Source: Actinomortierella ambigua (Eukaryota > Mortierellomycota > Mortierellomycetes > Mortierellales > Mortierellaceae). Taken from it: a stretch of DNA of 44,075 bases. Made by a program: the position numbers and the translations under genes. Of this stretch, positions 20,411 to 33,800 are shown piece after piece; positions within the stretch are counted from its first letter, which is position 1; every line of letters begins with the position of its first letter. The notes under the pieces were generated by a model. It worked only from the letters and a program-made list of their open reading frames with translations, was not told the DNA's origin and searched no databases. The stretch lies in the NCBI GenBank assembly GCA_016098155.1, contig JAAAJB010000282.1:137-44211 (forward strand). The letters run 5' to 3'.

Positions 20411-23400
20411 TCAAATCCGTGGCCTCAATGTATTCAGGAAGCCGATATCATTCACAAGCAACATACCGTCGTCCTGCAGAGTGACGATGATTGAGCGATC
20501 GTGACCGTACTTAAAGTTGTCTGCAACAACCTTGTCCTCGTAACGCTTGATCTGGTATTCGTTGATGTGGCCCATCTTGATACGGCGGAAATTCCATGTG
20601 ATAACGTAAGGACCAGTGCTGGTGACGATAGTCTTCTCCAGTTCATTCTCACCCATGTTGAACTTTGCGGGCGTGAATGAGATCTCGTGCTTCATCAATG
20701 CTACGTCTTGTGGTTGCAGCTGCAGACGAATGGGGGTGGGCTAAAAAAAAAAAGACCAGTACAGACACGAGCAAGTTAGAAACCAGAAGATCGATATCCA
20801 TGTCACGCAGCCATCATGTTGCCGGGAGCAAATTTTCTAGGAATCATACCTTACTATCCGCCGGGAAGCTCTTGTCGAAGCCCAGAGTTTTGTTGGCTGG
20901 GTTCATGACATTAATCAAGAGCAGATAGGTCTTGCACGTCGCCAGCACATATTGACCATCACCCGACACATCAATACCAAGAATAGGATTGCCAATACCG
21001 GGCAGAGCCGTCTTGGCCACTTTGCCGATCGCGTTGAAAAGTTTCATTTCTCCCTTGTGGCCACCAATGACCAAAGAGCCGTTGGCCGTCGTTGCGGCAG
21101 CGGTGAATTGATTCGTCTTGGCGTACTGCTTGGACTGATCCTGCACAATCTTGTTTCCAGAAACGCGGGGGTCGATACGGAAGACAGAATCCTTGGACAT
21201 GCCAACCATCGTGTTGGTACCGTACAAGTGCGAGTATTTGGAGTCACCCATAATATGGGTCACTCCTGAGGCGGTAGGAAGACTCCATTCTTCTACAACT
21301 TTACCGTACTCCAGATCCATCCTGTAAGCCGTATTCTGATCCTTGGGGTCCAAAAGCATCATTGACGTATCTTGATCGTGAAGCAACATCTATGAGTTTG
21401 GAAACCATCCGAGAAAAGTTATGTGAGCACGGACACTCTAGAAAAAAAAAGGAAAAAAACAATGGCCAATGCGAGCATATTTTCTCATTAGACGTGCTTA
21501 CCAAAGAGGGGTTGATTTCACGGCCTGCCTTGTTTGCCACACGGCTAATGGTGGAATCAAACTCGAGGTTGTCTCCGTCCCCGTGTTTGAAAATGCCAAT
21601 CTTGTTGCCACGTAGGACGAACGAGCGGTCTTTGTACCCAACTTGCAGATGGCTATTCTTTGACTTGTCGTTACCAGCACCAAAAGATACCCTGTGGTCC
21701 TCCTGCTCTTCTTCTTCCTCTTCGTCATCCTCCTCATCATCGGACTTTTCCCGCTCAGATTCGTCGCTCTCTAATTAGAATTACGGAACAGAAATAAAAA
21801 TCTCGAGTCAGTGCGAAACGCTCTTAAGCAGCTACCGAGGAAGCAACGATCAGCCCCCAAAAAATAAAAAAATATAGCGCACCTTCAAATTCATCCTTGG
21901 GGGAGTTCATCTTCACATCAGGGTCATAGGTTTTCATGTAAAAGACTTGATCCGACTCCTATGATGGGAGTGGGAAAAATCGATTTCGGTGTAAGTGCCA
22001 GCCATGCTTCACTCTGTGACCCGACATTGCATGTCAATTATGCATGTGGACTTACTTCTGCGACGCCCCAAGATCGGCGGTTGATCACCTCATACATACA
22101 CTCTGCAAAGTGAGCCTTGAACAACCGCAGCGGTTTTTCGTCCTTGAACCGAATTAGCCACGAGTAGACTTGGCCTTTGTCGTCAAAGTAGTTCCAGATG
22201 AACGACAGGTGATGCTATCGGGTAGCAAATGGTATAGATAGAATTCAAGAAAACAGAGGAAGCAATCGCGGTCAGATATATATGTATATATAAAGCTCCA
22301 TAGAGATGTGCAATCAAGGCTGTCGCTTTTGCACTGCTTACCGGAGTGAAGACAGAGTTCATCCTCTCTTCCAATGGTTGAGCCAAGTATTGCTCTCCTT
22401 TCTGTCCACTGACCAGCAGCCAGTCTAGGAAAGGGGGTCGGAGAGCGAGACCAAAAAAAAAGTTTGATGACAATTGTCAGGTGGGATCATGATGGAAAAA
22501 CCTCTCGATGATCACATTCACCAAGGTGTTTCTCTCCATAACTTACATTCAAACTTTGCAGATCGTACCAGCTGAACCACCACTTGGAAAGCCTGCACTT
22601 CAAAGAGGTTCGTTGTCGCATTGTACAGATGCAACTCGCCCTCTGCTTCAGCGACTCCTTCATACTTGACTGGTTGATCAGCGACCTCGGGGGGTCGCGA
22701 GGTTGACTCTGTGGTGCGCTTGGGAGACTCTGACTTTAGCTTTGGCGACGACGATTTGTTGCTCTTGGGCGACGACGGTTTTTGGCTTTTGGGCGACTTG
22801 AGCGCTGAAGAGGTAATCTTTCCCGCTGGCTTGCTGTTAATTGGCGTACTATTGCAAAGATGTCGCAAAATGAAAACAATAACGATAAGTAGGAATGACC
22901 TTTTTTACGCGGACGAAATCAGCAAAATAGAAAAAAAGATATTTCGCTTAAGATAACCTACTGGATCTCAAACTGTGCAATATCGGCGTCGGAAGCTCGA
23001 ATATGCGACTGGAGGTATTTGGCCTCGTACATGCACTGGTACATCAGGGTCTCGAAGCTGTTACAAGTCAGGCTGGATGTCTCTTCGTCACACACATATT
23101 CGTATGTAAAGTCGGCAGTCTCCTATCGCAGGAAGGGAAAGATAAAATTAGGTTTACCGAGGCTTACATGATGATGTCAAAAAGTGCCGCGCAAAAGGGG
23201 GTCTCAATTTTTAAACTCACCGAGTCTTCCTGGCCCTGCCAACTGAACGTGGTAGCTCCGTTGCTGACGTATTTTCTGAACTGCATGTTCTCGTTGATGG
23301 GAAAGAACCGTTCGTTGTCATCTACAGAGATAAGATAGGTCAGTATCCTATTCCTCAAAGACGCGTGGCCTCGGGTTAACAGCACAATGGTGTACCTTCT

Positions 23401-23732
23401 GCGTCGTCATTCTCGTCCTCGCCTTCTTCGTAGAGGCGGCTTACAGCAAGTGTGAACTGAAACTCGACAGAGGTTCTCCGGACCGTCACCATAGAGTCTA
23501 TGAAGCTGTAGTCGTAGCGGTGTTGGTTGGTGGGTGAATTAGTCAGGCTGCATTTCATGCCAGTGAAACACTTTTTCTTTTCTTGCATGGGCACTTACAT
23601 GCATTCCTTGGTCTTCTTGCCCGGGAAGGAGGTGGGTTTGTAGACATAGAACTGGCCCGAGGGGATCTGGAAGAGCTCCTGGTTGGACACGTCGCCCCAG
23701 ATAAGGTGACCGACTGTCTTGAAGATGTTCAT
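20411..23732 (-). CDS. VID27: VID27 family protein (11 exons, 754 aa)
   Basis: Members are fungal/plant cytoplasmic proteins named for vacuolar import and degradation; their molecular role is poorly defined. Exons on the minus strand: 23732-23599, 23505-23396, 23321-23221, 23122-22962, 22848-22547, 22424-22342, 22214-22056, 21958-21883, 21770-21502, 21389-20850, 20740-20411; phases agree (2265 nt). The N-terminal PH-like region begins MNIFKTVGHLIWGD and includes FPINENMQFRKYV. A low-complexity SPK-rich linker (SPKSQKPSSPKSNKSSSPK, near 22800-22720) and an acidic Asp/Glu run (near 21740-21700) follow. The conserved C-terminal WD/beta-propeller-like domain has MLLHDQDTSMMLLDPKDQN, SKYSHLYGTNTMVGMSKDSV, GNPILGIDVSGDGQYVLATC and ends with GHDRSIIVTLQDDGMLLVND. 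Start chosen at 23732 because the family N-terminus begins MNIFK; a longer in-frame N-terminus upstream exists but is less likely. Confidence 0.92.
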
Positions 23733-24208
23733 TGGATGGGGTGGGGTGAGAGAGGGTGAATGAATTGTGAGTTGGAGAAAGAGAAACAAACGAAAGACAC
23801 GTTTGTTTTTCATGGGTCCAAGCTCGCCCTCTCCACGTGACACGAGGTGCGCGTTTTGGTGCTGCCGCAGGGACCAAGGTGGATGTGCTCAGCCCCCTCT
23901 CCACTCCTCTTGGTCTCTCCTATGGCATAGGCCGTAGAAGCAAGCAGCAGAGGCGACAGAGGCGACAGAGACTGAAGAGGTAGAATCAGGAGCCCCAGAC
24001 GGACGTGGTGGGGGGAAAGGGGGAAATGGTGGTTGGGGTGGTGTTGTGCGCTCGCTCTATTTCGCGTATTGTACAGCTGATGAGTCGAGTGATGTTGATA
24101 TTCCCCCTTCTCTTCTCTCTCTCCTCTTTTCCCTCTCTTTCTCCCTCACAAACTTTGCTCTCTCTTTCCCCCTTCTCCAAGTTTGTCTCTGTACATTTGC
24201 ATCAAGAA
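23733..24208. promoter_or_regulatory. Divergent region upstream of VID27 and the 269-aa gene
   Basis: This 476-bp stretch lies between two divergent starts. The right half (24090-24190) is strongly CT-rich, a common feature of fungal core promoters. No defined element was recognised. Confidence 0.45.
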
Positions 24209-25808
24209 ATGATGACCAAATTGCTTGAAACTCCTCCATTGGTCAATGTCACCCCTCTCACCGCCATCCATGAAGGTAAGGCTCATCACCCTCACCTCCC
24301 CCCTCCCCCCAGTGTTAGGTCGCTTGTAAGAGGAGGGAGAAAACCACACTTCCAGCAAACTCGAGTCGTAGGCAGTCTCTGACACAAAAAGTTCATTCTT
24401 CTCTCTCACTCTCTTGCTCTCGTGTCAAACTACATAGTGCCAATCCACATCCACCACCCCATCTATCCAAACTCGGCCAACAAGCACAAGCGTCTGGGTC
24501 TGCAGATGCTCAACGATCTAAGTCGGATCGAGATGTTTGTGACCAGGATTGAGACTGTCGGACAGGTATGATATGGCCTCGATCTCGTCTCGTCTCGTCT
24601 CGCTTGTCCGCGAAAGAAATGAAAAGGACTCGATACGGATGGTTATCTTCCATGAGGATCGGGATAGGACCACTGACCTGCTCGTTTGCACCCTGCTCAA
24701 CTTCAGCAACCAGAGACTACCGCTGAGCTAGACAAGACAATCACTCATCTCGAAAACGCGCTTATCGCTTACGAGAATGACAATGGGCATGCAGGCCGCT
24801 TGGACGAAACAATGGGTCGTATGATGCTAAAGGTAAATGAAAGAACAAGAGAGAGAGAGAGACAGATTCTCAAGTGCTCTACTTCTACACGACACAACAA
24901 CAACAACAACAACAATCCCCACCCCCGTCCCCCTTTTCTCCCCTTTGGCCCAAGTCCTGTCCTGTCTTGTCTTGCCTGTGCCCATGCCCGTGCCTCGCCG
25001 AGCAATCACGATTAACCCTGTTCTTCTCTTGTCCCCCTCCTTCCTCTCTCCCCCCTCCCTTCTCAATACCAGCGCTACATGATCCGGACAGGCCTGGCCC
25101 AGATGTTTCCAAAGTCATCCGAATATATAGGCATCGAGCCTGTCATTCCAGGAGGAAGTTTTATGGAGTGTAAGCCTTTTGTCGATCTTTCGTCAGTCTT
25201 GTTTCCTTCTTATTTCTATGTCCATGCTGGTCACAATCACCACTCCTACTGACGTGTACCATGGCTGGATCGACGTCGATTGGCTTGATTTCCTCTCCTT
25301 CTTAGCACACTTTCGATACATGTCCTTGATCAACCAACTGGTCTCGATCGCCCTGCAGCTTCAGAATGACATGCGGTTGCCGAATCACAAGTACATGGCC
25401 CATCAAGTGGCTCTCCTTTATCAGTGCATTAACCAAGCAGGACCTCAGTTCTCAAAATACAAGCCCCTCATCGAGGAGCATTTTAATGCCGTCAAGGAGC
25501 TCGGCAACCAATCGGAGACCCCATGCCTCCCACAAAACCTACAGACATGGTAAGATTTCTCTCTCTCCTTGCCTACTTTGTGTCTCAACATGTGAAGCAT
25601 GCCTACATACGACAAGTGATCATGCACTAATGTATAAATCCTCTCTCGCTACTTACCTAGGCTTTCGGAACTAACAACGGATATCGTCGCCGAGGCTTTG
25701 TACAGTGGCCGACCCATGTCACAAACGCCAGATGCTGCACATCTTTCGGACTATATCAACCGTGTATCATCTGGAAATTCATGGCAAGAGACTGTTGCTG
25801 CCACATAG
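24209..25808 (+). CDS. Unrecognised conserved-looking protein (6 exons, 269 aa)
   Basis: Exons 24209-24275, 24438-24565, 24707-24832, 25073-25169, 25306-25549, 25661-25808 join in phase (810 nt). I do not recognise the family. Visible features: an N-terminal segment LLETPPLVNVTPLTAIHE, a motif VPIHIHHPIYPNSANKHKRL, long predicted amphipathic helices (LGLQMLNDLSRIEMFVTRIE; ELDKTITHLENALIAYEN), an intervening IGIEPVIPGGSF turn, a second helical block (SLINQLVSIALQLQNDMRL; KYMAHQVALLYQCINQAG), and a C-terminal helix ending SWQETVAAT. There is no signal peptide or membrane segment. The helix-rich makeup suits a subunit of a larger complex, but that is inference. It lies 175 bp upstream of XPF on the same strand; nothing links the two functions. 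Confidence 0.75.
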
Positions 25809-25983
25809 GTCAATGCTGTCTTTTTTGAAAAATATATCATATTTGGATGGTGGCCAAAAGTCACTCAAACCTTTTTTTTTTTTTTTTGGCACCATGCGCC
25901 ACCATTTTTCCTTTTCCCTTTTTTTCGACTCGTTTGACTTTCACTGCATTGCTACTTTGCCTCCTTGACATCACAACTGCAAA
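25809..25983. promoter_or_regulatory. Short spacer before XPF with T17 tract
   Basis: The 175 bp between the unknown gene stop and the XPF start contain a long T run near 25870-25887 and CT-rich sequence directly upstream of the ATG. It must serve both as 3' end of one gene and promoter of the next. Confidence 0.4.
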
Positions 25984-28900
25984 ATGTCCCTTCCATTGCC
26001 CTTTCAGCGGGAAATCTTTGCTGAGCTCGCTGCCGAAGATGCACTGCTCATTATGGCGCGAGGTCTTGGACTTCGTAGCATCATGAGTGCATTCATTCAA
26101 ATTTACTGTCAGGCGCAGAGCCTTGTCCTGCTTGTCAATACTTCGTCGGACGAGGAGACGGCCCTCAGGGATACACTCCCCTTTGAAGCCCGTCAGAGTT
26201 CCCATTTCAAGTCGATCACCAGCGAGCTCAATGCTTCAGAGCGTGCCGAGATCTATCGTTGTGGCGGAGTTTTAGCAATCACGTCGCGCATCCTCCTTGC
26301 AGATATCTTGAACGATGTCTTACCGACACATCTTGTAACGGGTCTACTTGTCGCCAATGCTCATCGGTACACGACATGCATTGTGAATCATCTAGACGAC
26401 TGGAAAGAGGCAGTGCGTGTGTGCATATGGATGGTGGACTCAATCCTTTGCTCTCTTTTCTTTGATGGTGTTGGTATCGCTCATAGGATTACTGCTACCT
26501 CATCCGAGGCTTTTGTGATTCGTCTTTATCGGACGCGTAATTCTGATGGTTTCCTTAAAGCCTTCAGCGACAATCCGGAGGCATTTGCGGGTGGCTTCTC
26601 CACATTGGAAAAGACGATGAAACTGCTCTATCTTCGCAAGGTCAACCTTTGGCCAAGATTTCACGTCATGGTGTCGGAGAGTTTGGAGGCACATGCTGCC
26701 GACGTGATTGAAATTCGGCAGCCCATGACGAAATCTATGAAGGCAATCCAGGCAGCTATCATTGACTGTATAGATGCCTGCCTTCAGGAAATCCGTCGGT
26801 CTAGCTCAGCAGTAAGTTCAGTACTCTGAGTACGAAACATACTACCACAGCATGCACAGGCTCGTGATCAAGACAGGGCTTCTCATGCTATGTTGCCCTT
26901 GATCCTCTAATTCTTCTCAGATTGAAATTGATGTGGAGGACTTCACCGTCGAACAGGCCATGTTCAAGTCATTTGACGTCACTATTCGAAGACAGCTGGA
27001 TCCTATCTGGCATCGTGTGAGCCACAAGACGAAACAGCTCGTGAGTGATCTGGGGACACTTCGCAAGTTGCTTGCATACCTGGTGTCTTACGACTGTGTC
27101 ACTTTCAACAACTTTTTAGAGGCCATTGTTGCGAGCAATGCCCCTTCTTCAGGCCACTCTTTTCACCAGCACTCGCCATGGCTCTTTACAGATCCGGCTG
27201 ATAAGATCTTTTCCGTAAGCCGAAATGCCCTTGGCTGTCATTGTTGTAGGCGGGTAAAATTAAGTACACCGACTAATCCATGTGGTTCATTACCATGAAA
27301 TAGACTGCCAGAGCTCGTGTCTTTCTCAAGCAGGCCGACTATGTTGATCCCGATGATCCATCGCTCCCGCCGGGCATGCGCCCAATTCTTGAGGAGCAGC
27401 CCAAATGGAGTGTTCTTTCCGATATTATGGACGAGATCGAAATGGAGTGCTATCACGAACCACACCCGGAAGGACAGGATGCAATACTAATCATGGTGGA
27501 AGATCAAAGGACGTGTAATCAACTAAAGATGTATCTGGCGTCGAACAAAAGTTCCTCCAGTAGCCGAGGGAAACCACTTTTGCGGGAGCTGTTGCATGGA
27601 TACTTGCGATGGAAATCTGACATGAAACATGTGCGACAGAATCTCATGGGTAGCAAGACCACGAACCATGTGACAGCCCCAGGTATGGACTTCGTTCCTC
27701 GGAAGAAATGGTTCTGTGAGGTTCAAGGCGCTACAGAGTCGTAGCTTTGTAACAACCATTTTTTATTTCACTTTTACAATTGCTACAATAGTGTCGCAGG
27801 GTGGTCAATCACTGACAAGAGGCCAGCCCCCGAACAAGCGAAGACGGGTGCGAGGCGGCGCAACAGTAGTGGCATCTGCAGCATCGACATCACTCAAACC
27901 AGCTTTTGACCAAGAGGCTGAAGCGATGGCATCGTTGTAAGCTGGGGTCTTTTTATTTTTTATTTTTATTATTTACCGTTCAGTGGGAACCGAAGGAAAG
28001 AATTTGAATGATAACGCTTGCTCCTAACTTTCAAATAGTATCGAGAGTCATCGCGAGGATTTTATGCAGGCCACTGGTGACTTTGCCGAGAAGGAGGATG
28101 ACGATGATCCTCTTTCACCTCATTTTGGACTCATTGAGCCCAGTACGCTCGTCATTGTCCGCCCTTACCACGGAGAAGAAGATGCACAATTATTGGATCA
28201 TATCAAACCTCGCTTCATCATCATGTACGACCCAAACCCTTCGTTTGTCCGGAGCGTGGAAGTGTACAAGGCTTGCCATCCAGGAAAGCAGATTCGTGTG
28301 TACTTTACGGTGTACGATAACTCTGTCGAGGAGCAGCTCTACCTGAGTGCGCTGCGACGAGAGAAGGACTCGTTTTCAAAGCTGATCCGCGACAAGTCGA
28401 TCATGGTCCTTCCAATTGGTGATATCCAATCCAAGCAAGTTCGGGACCAGTCACTGCTCCGCAACATTCACACGCGAATTGCCGGTGGAGGCAAGCTGAC
28501 AAATGAGGTCAAAGTGCCACAAATTGTTGTCGATATCCGAGAGCTTCGAAGCTCTCTACCTTCGATCTTGGATGCGCAAGGGTTCACCGTGATCCCGTGC
28601 ACGATCACTGTTGGGGACTATGTTCTATCGCCGAATGTCTGTGTGGAACGAAAGAGTATTTCCGATTTAATTTCTTCGCTGTCATCTGGTCGATTGTAAG
28701 TCCTTCTTTCGTCGCTCCATCGCTCCCCTTCTCCCCGTCAGGGCCATTTTTGGATGAGACGGATGTCATGTCAGTCATGGGGGGTGGGTGTCTGTGTGAT
28801 ACTAAAAGTCCAAGCATCTTGAAGAGGTACTCACTGAGCCCAAATAATCATCACAATATTGTCATCAGGTACACTCAAGCAGAGGCTATGACAGCCCACT

Positions 28901-29613
28901 ACAGCCAGTCTGTGTTGTTGATCGAGTTTGACGAAGACAAGTCATTTGCTTTGCAGGTACACCTTTGTTTTTGAGAGCGTGCGAGGGATTTCCTGTCGAG
29001 CCCTTTTTTTTTTATATTGCAATGCTAACCATCCCTAGCGGCCTTCATCCAGACCGCATCGGAAGTGCGACCGGACATTTCGATTACAGACATCTCATCC
29101 AAGCTGGTGCTGTTGACTCTTGCCTTCCCGACACTTCGCGTCATTTGGTCCTCTTCTGTCCATGCGACAGTGGAGATTTTTGAAGATTTGAAGGTACGTT
29201 GTCGTCGTACACTATGCCGTAGCCCTCCATTTGATGGTGGTGAATCATAGTGCTCTCTGACCTTGGGTTTATTTTTTTTTGTTGTCTCTTCCATCTCTCT
29301 CGTCCTCGAACCTCTCTGTTGATAGCGATCGGAGGATGAACCAGACATGGTGGCGGCACAGGCAATCGGAGTGGACCAGCAGCAGGGCATTGATAGCGAT
29401 TTCAATTTGGTGCCGCAGGACATGCTCCGCTGTTTGCCCGGCATCACGTCGAAGAACTATCGACAAGTGATGCGCAAAGTGGGGAGTATCGGAGAGTTGG
29501 CCGAGATGGATCTTGAGGGTCTGCGAGGGCTGTTGGTAGATGCCGGTGCCGCAGAGAGTCTTTACGAGTTTCTCCACCGCGACACGCGGCTTGATCTTGT
29601 GAAACGGAAGTAG
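25984..29613 (+). CDS. XPF: XPF/RAD1-type structure-specific endonuclease (8 exons, 939 aa)
   Basis: This is the catalytic subunit of the XPF-ERCC1 (Rad1-Rad10) nuclease, which cuts 5' of lesions in nucleotide excision repair and acts in crosslink repair and recombination. Exons: 25984-26811, 26921-27214, 27304-27682, 27792-27936, 28039-28695, 28869-28956, 29053-29193, 29326-29613; phases close (2820 nt). The disrupted helicase-like N-terminus starts MSLPLPFQREIFAELAAED and includes GVLAITSRILLADIL. A basic linker KRRRV follows. The ERCC4 nuclease domain has VVDIREL, GDYVLSPNVCVERKSISDL (the ERK-containing active site) and ISSKLVLLTLAFPTLRVIWS. A C-terminal double helix-hairpin-helix follows with LRCLPGITSKNYRQVM and DLEGLRGLLVD. 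Length matches family members. Exon 7 acceptor was placed at 29051-29052 because it restores family-like sequence. Confidence 0.95.
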
Positions 29614-30889
29614 TTAGAATGGGATAATGAAGTATTTTTATTTTCTTGGCAACAAAGGAAAACAGGTATGGCCTATGGGGCACATGGGTTGGATTCAGTC
29701 AGGGTGGCTGAAGCGAAACTCCGCCCCATGTACAAAACTACAAATACGTAGTGTTGTTTTGTAACCCCTGTGAGTGAGTGAGTGAGTGAGTGAGCGAGTG
29801 GAGTGGGTGAGTGAGGTTGGGAGAAGGCCTTTTTTACCTTTTTTTTTCTTCACCCATATGCCCATTGCTCTTGCCGCCAACTCACACCCACACACACCCA
29901 CATAACATACACCTTCTTACTTTCCAAGGGACCGTCCCCTCCCCCCCATCCCCTTCTGGCTACCTCGATTCCTCTCATCCTACTCTTTCTTTCCCGCGCA
30001 CTGCGTTGCCCCCCCTTCCTCCCATTGTCAACCTCTCTCACCACAGGCTACCCCCCCATTGTACGTGTCGCATTCATTCCCTCCGCGTCCCTACCCTCCA
30101 CCAAACAAGTGATCCGATGCATCTTTTTACACTGCACCTCCCTTGTCCTTCAGTCCGTGGAATACCTGACTCGTCGCCCAGGCTCCTCTATTACCCACCC
30201 TCCCAACCCTGTGGCAAGCACCATGCAACCTGTGGAGGCATCAGGTGCTCCTTGTGGTCGGATGAGTCTCTCTCGAGGCGAGGGAGCGAGGAGAAAGATA
30301 CCATGCTGGTGTACCATACGCAGATACCTTTTCACACCATGGCTTGAAAAAACAAAAGAAGGAGGGCATTGGTGATCAACGGATACCACTGCACCTCCTT
30401 GGGCTGAAGCGCGGCCCAGCAGCACCTGTCAACAGACGCTTGACAATGTTCGTTTTCAAGGAGCGCTGACAAGGGCATGGGTGGAGGGCTGTAGCTTTCT
30501 TCCTTGTCTCCCAAGGATCGAAATACCTTATTTTCTAGGTTGCTTTGCAGTGCTGGTCACTAAATGCATTCATTCCATTTGCCCTTTCCATGTCGGCTTT
30601 CCAATCAAACAGGTCTTTTGTACTTTGGTTGACTGTCCGTCTACTCCAAGCAGGCTCTAGCAATCCGTGTCCTTTCCTTTCTTCTCTTTTCCCACTTCCT
30701 TTCCTTCTTGTTTCCCACCCTCCCTCCACTCGCGGATAGTGACCTCTCTTAGGCCGATCTTCTAGTGCACACTTGAAAGCTTACGCAGCTAGTGGTAACG
30801 ATCACACGTGGGTTTGCAGCAACGTCGGCACCATCAAGATTCTTGAGAGGAACTTTGCATGCTCCACTAAGTAGTCACCGTCCACGACC
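29614..30889. other. Long intergenic region, no supportable gene
   Basis: Nearly 1.3 kb with only low-complexity open frames. It contains a GTGA microsatellite (29769-29795), a C-rich/CT-rich stretch (29930-30060), and AT-richer sequence afterwards. It should include the XPF terminator and the promoter and possibly 5' UTR of the giant scaffold gene. Confidence 0.5.
29769..29820. repeat. (GTGA)n microsatellite
   Basis: Six or more consecutive gtga units, then imperfect continuation to about 29815. Confidence 0.85.
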
Positions 30890-33800
30890 ATGAAAAGTGT
30901 GCGCCAGAAATGGGCCTCTCGCAAGACCAGTCGGCGGCTTCAGAGATGTTGGCAAGATTACACCAGTGCGCTCGACAGAAGGTGAGCCATGTGGACTTGT
31001 GCCCCGAGGGAGCGCCGTCCTCACCCTTTGATTCAAGGTTATTCTCACTCACGCTCTTCCCGTACGAACCTACACAAAACTTGGATTCTCCTTCTCCCTC
31101 CCCTTTCCGACCGGACCATCAGTAGCGACGCAGGAACAGTCGCTCAACGACTGATCGCCTTCCTGGATGCATTCTTCGAAGCTTATCAGGAACAGGCAAC
31201 CAGCTCTGATCCCGATCTGATGGAGCTATCCGTAGACAAGTTGTACGGCGACTGCACAGATGTTCTTGGGGCGCTGTTTGAGGCTGTGCACAAGTAAGTC
31301 GCAGTGTTGTTAATACGATTGGTCGTCCAACCTGTGCTGCTACTACTGCTTAAGATAACCTGTGTGCCGCAACGACTAACTGAGAATACATATTGCTCTC
31401 CTCACTCAGGAACACATTTGTAGGTGATTCGGAACACACAGAGTGTCTACAGGAAGCGTATTGCAAGTCGCTTGTGTTGATCGATCTCATTCTCAAGGTA
31501 CAGACAGATTTCTAGACGTGGGGCCAAAGAAAACAATAAGAGTGCCAACTGTCTCCTCAGCCCCGGCATCCCCAGTCAGTCGCTATTTTAACCAACACAG
31601 CGAATGCATTTCTTTAGGATGAAAAATATTGCAGCCTCGCCTCATCTTCACCACAGTTTATCTCGCGAACATTATCAATGCTGGAGCGATCCGGGTCTGT
31701 CGAATCCAAGATTCTTATACTCCGGATTGTTGCAACACTTGGCGAAAGTGATCAGAACAAGATCGAGATTGGTACTTTCAATAGGGCATGCACGAACATG
31801 TCATTTTAACGCTGGACTTACCTATGCCGCAAACGCTCTAATCGATTTCTAATTTTTTTTTGGATGTATTCTTCTATGCCAATAGCTCGACTTGAAGGAT
31901 ATCGAAAAATTCTGAGATTGCTTATCGACAACAACCCCGAGTTGACACAGGAGATCATCAGAACTGTCAATTTTTTACTTGAATTCAAAGGCGAGGGACC
32001 GTCGACAGAAACGATGGGCCTTTCTATTGTTACCCCAATGTCAAAGCCGTCACCCTGCGATACAGAACCACAACGTGGGGCCTACTCGGATGTTTCGGAG
32101 GAAGGGAGGGGGATTTTCATGCGATCCTCTTTTCAACTTGGCCGTGCCGCTTCCCAACCCTCATCTCTCCCCCCTCGACCGAGATCGCTTGCCAATCCTC
32201 CCAAATCCTCGCCATTCTCTATAGCATCACCCCAAAAATCAACAGCATCCAGCGCACCACCACCAAAGGGAGGCAATTATTTGCGAGGTATTGTTGGCAT
32301 TGATCGTGTATCAAATGCCATCAGTGAAGTGCGCGGGATGTTCGTACAGGAGCTTGGCAAGATTTTCCCACAGCTGAACGACCAAGACAGTCTCGGGATC
32401 GTCGGCATGGGCTCGGACGAGAGTTCCCATTCGCCCATGACCAGAAACTATATACCCACGTACGAGCAGATTCAGTTTGCTGTCGCCTACTACTCTCAAC
32501 TCCTCCATCCCGAAGGCAGTTTTGGACACAACGATGCAAAGCCGGAAGACGGGGCTGTCAAGGGTCAGGAAGAGAGCGGGGCGACAGCGGTCACGGCGAG
32601 TGCTTCTCCAGAGACTGTTAACACCAAGACTGGAGTCGAGAGGCGAGCTTCGCTGAAAAGGATGGTATCGGAACCCAACTTGAACGAAGTCAAACGACCA
32701 AGTTTGCCCGGACGCAGGAAGTCTGAAGAATGGCTCAAGAAAACGTCGCCACTGGCTCGGGGGGCCGCTGCAGAGATGGCAGAGGAGGAGGAGCAGACGA
32801 GGAAAAGACTTCCCGCCAACGTCTTGAAGGTATAGCAGGAGCCTTGATAGCTTTGTGGTACTCACCCCTACATGGCGAAAACTCACACCGTCCCTAATAT
32901 CCGACATTCCTTCTACCACCACTCTTTTTTTCATTGTTCTCTAGGAGTTTATGCGTTCCCAAGGCGCATTGAGATCCCTCATGTCGATTTTGGACCGGAC
33001 TACACTCGATCCATCCGAACGGCTCTTGGCTCCCCATGAGGCAACTGGGACGCTACTGGCGACAAAAATCGACATCATGGAGACGGTTTGCAAAGTACTT
33101 TACCAAAATTCTGCCAATCAACGCGAGTTCCGAGCATTGGATGGGTACACGATGCTTCTCAAAGTGTTTGACGAGATACGTATGCCGGTCTCAGGCGGGG
33201 ATGTGACACCAGCAATGTCTCGCAAGGCGTCCTTCTCCCCCGACAGCCCAGACGTGTTGATGTCGAGGCCTCTGTCTCCAGCAGTCGGAGAACCCAGGCG
33301 ACGCGCGGAAACCCCAGCCTCCATGGATGCAGGTCGTCGAACGATTCCAAAGTCACCTCGAGCTCGGAGGGCTTTGCTACTTCAGTCTCTGTCGTCCGTG
33401 TTTTTCGATCTCGCGTTGGACGGCTCTTCACGGAACATGGTCCAAAACGTAGACGCTTTCCATTTTCACTTTCGGCTGTTGCTTGAGGCAAAACAACTCG
33501 ATGTCCGTTTGTTGGCTGCGAGGAGTATTCAGGATTTCGCCACACTCAATGGTATCAATGCGGTAGCTGCTTGGCGTTGTGGAGGTATCGACAGGATCGT
33601 TCGTCAGCTGCGGGATGCTTCCAGGTGTCATGCCTTTGGCAATGGGACCCTTCACGACCTCCAGTGGGAGATTGCTACGCGGATTGGCCTTGACATTTCA
33701 AATGACAGCGACGATCTTGCGGAGCTTCGGGAGATTAGCTACTTCGATGGCTTCCTGGTTTCTGAAGATACCACTCCGTTGGCGGACATGATCAACGATG

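Noticed and set aside
30025..30375. Plus-strand frames upstream of the giant scaffold gene
   Set aside because: Low-complexity CT-rich DNA produces Pro/Ser/Leu-rich frames in several phases; none joins convincingly to the downstream exons.
30910..30981. Start of the scaffold gene at 30910 (MGLSQDQ)
   Set aside because: That frame ends in phase 0 and would read a stop after the 31121-31122 acceptor. The frame from 30890 gives the needed phase 2.
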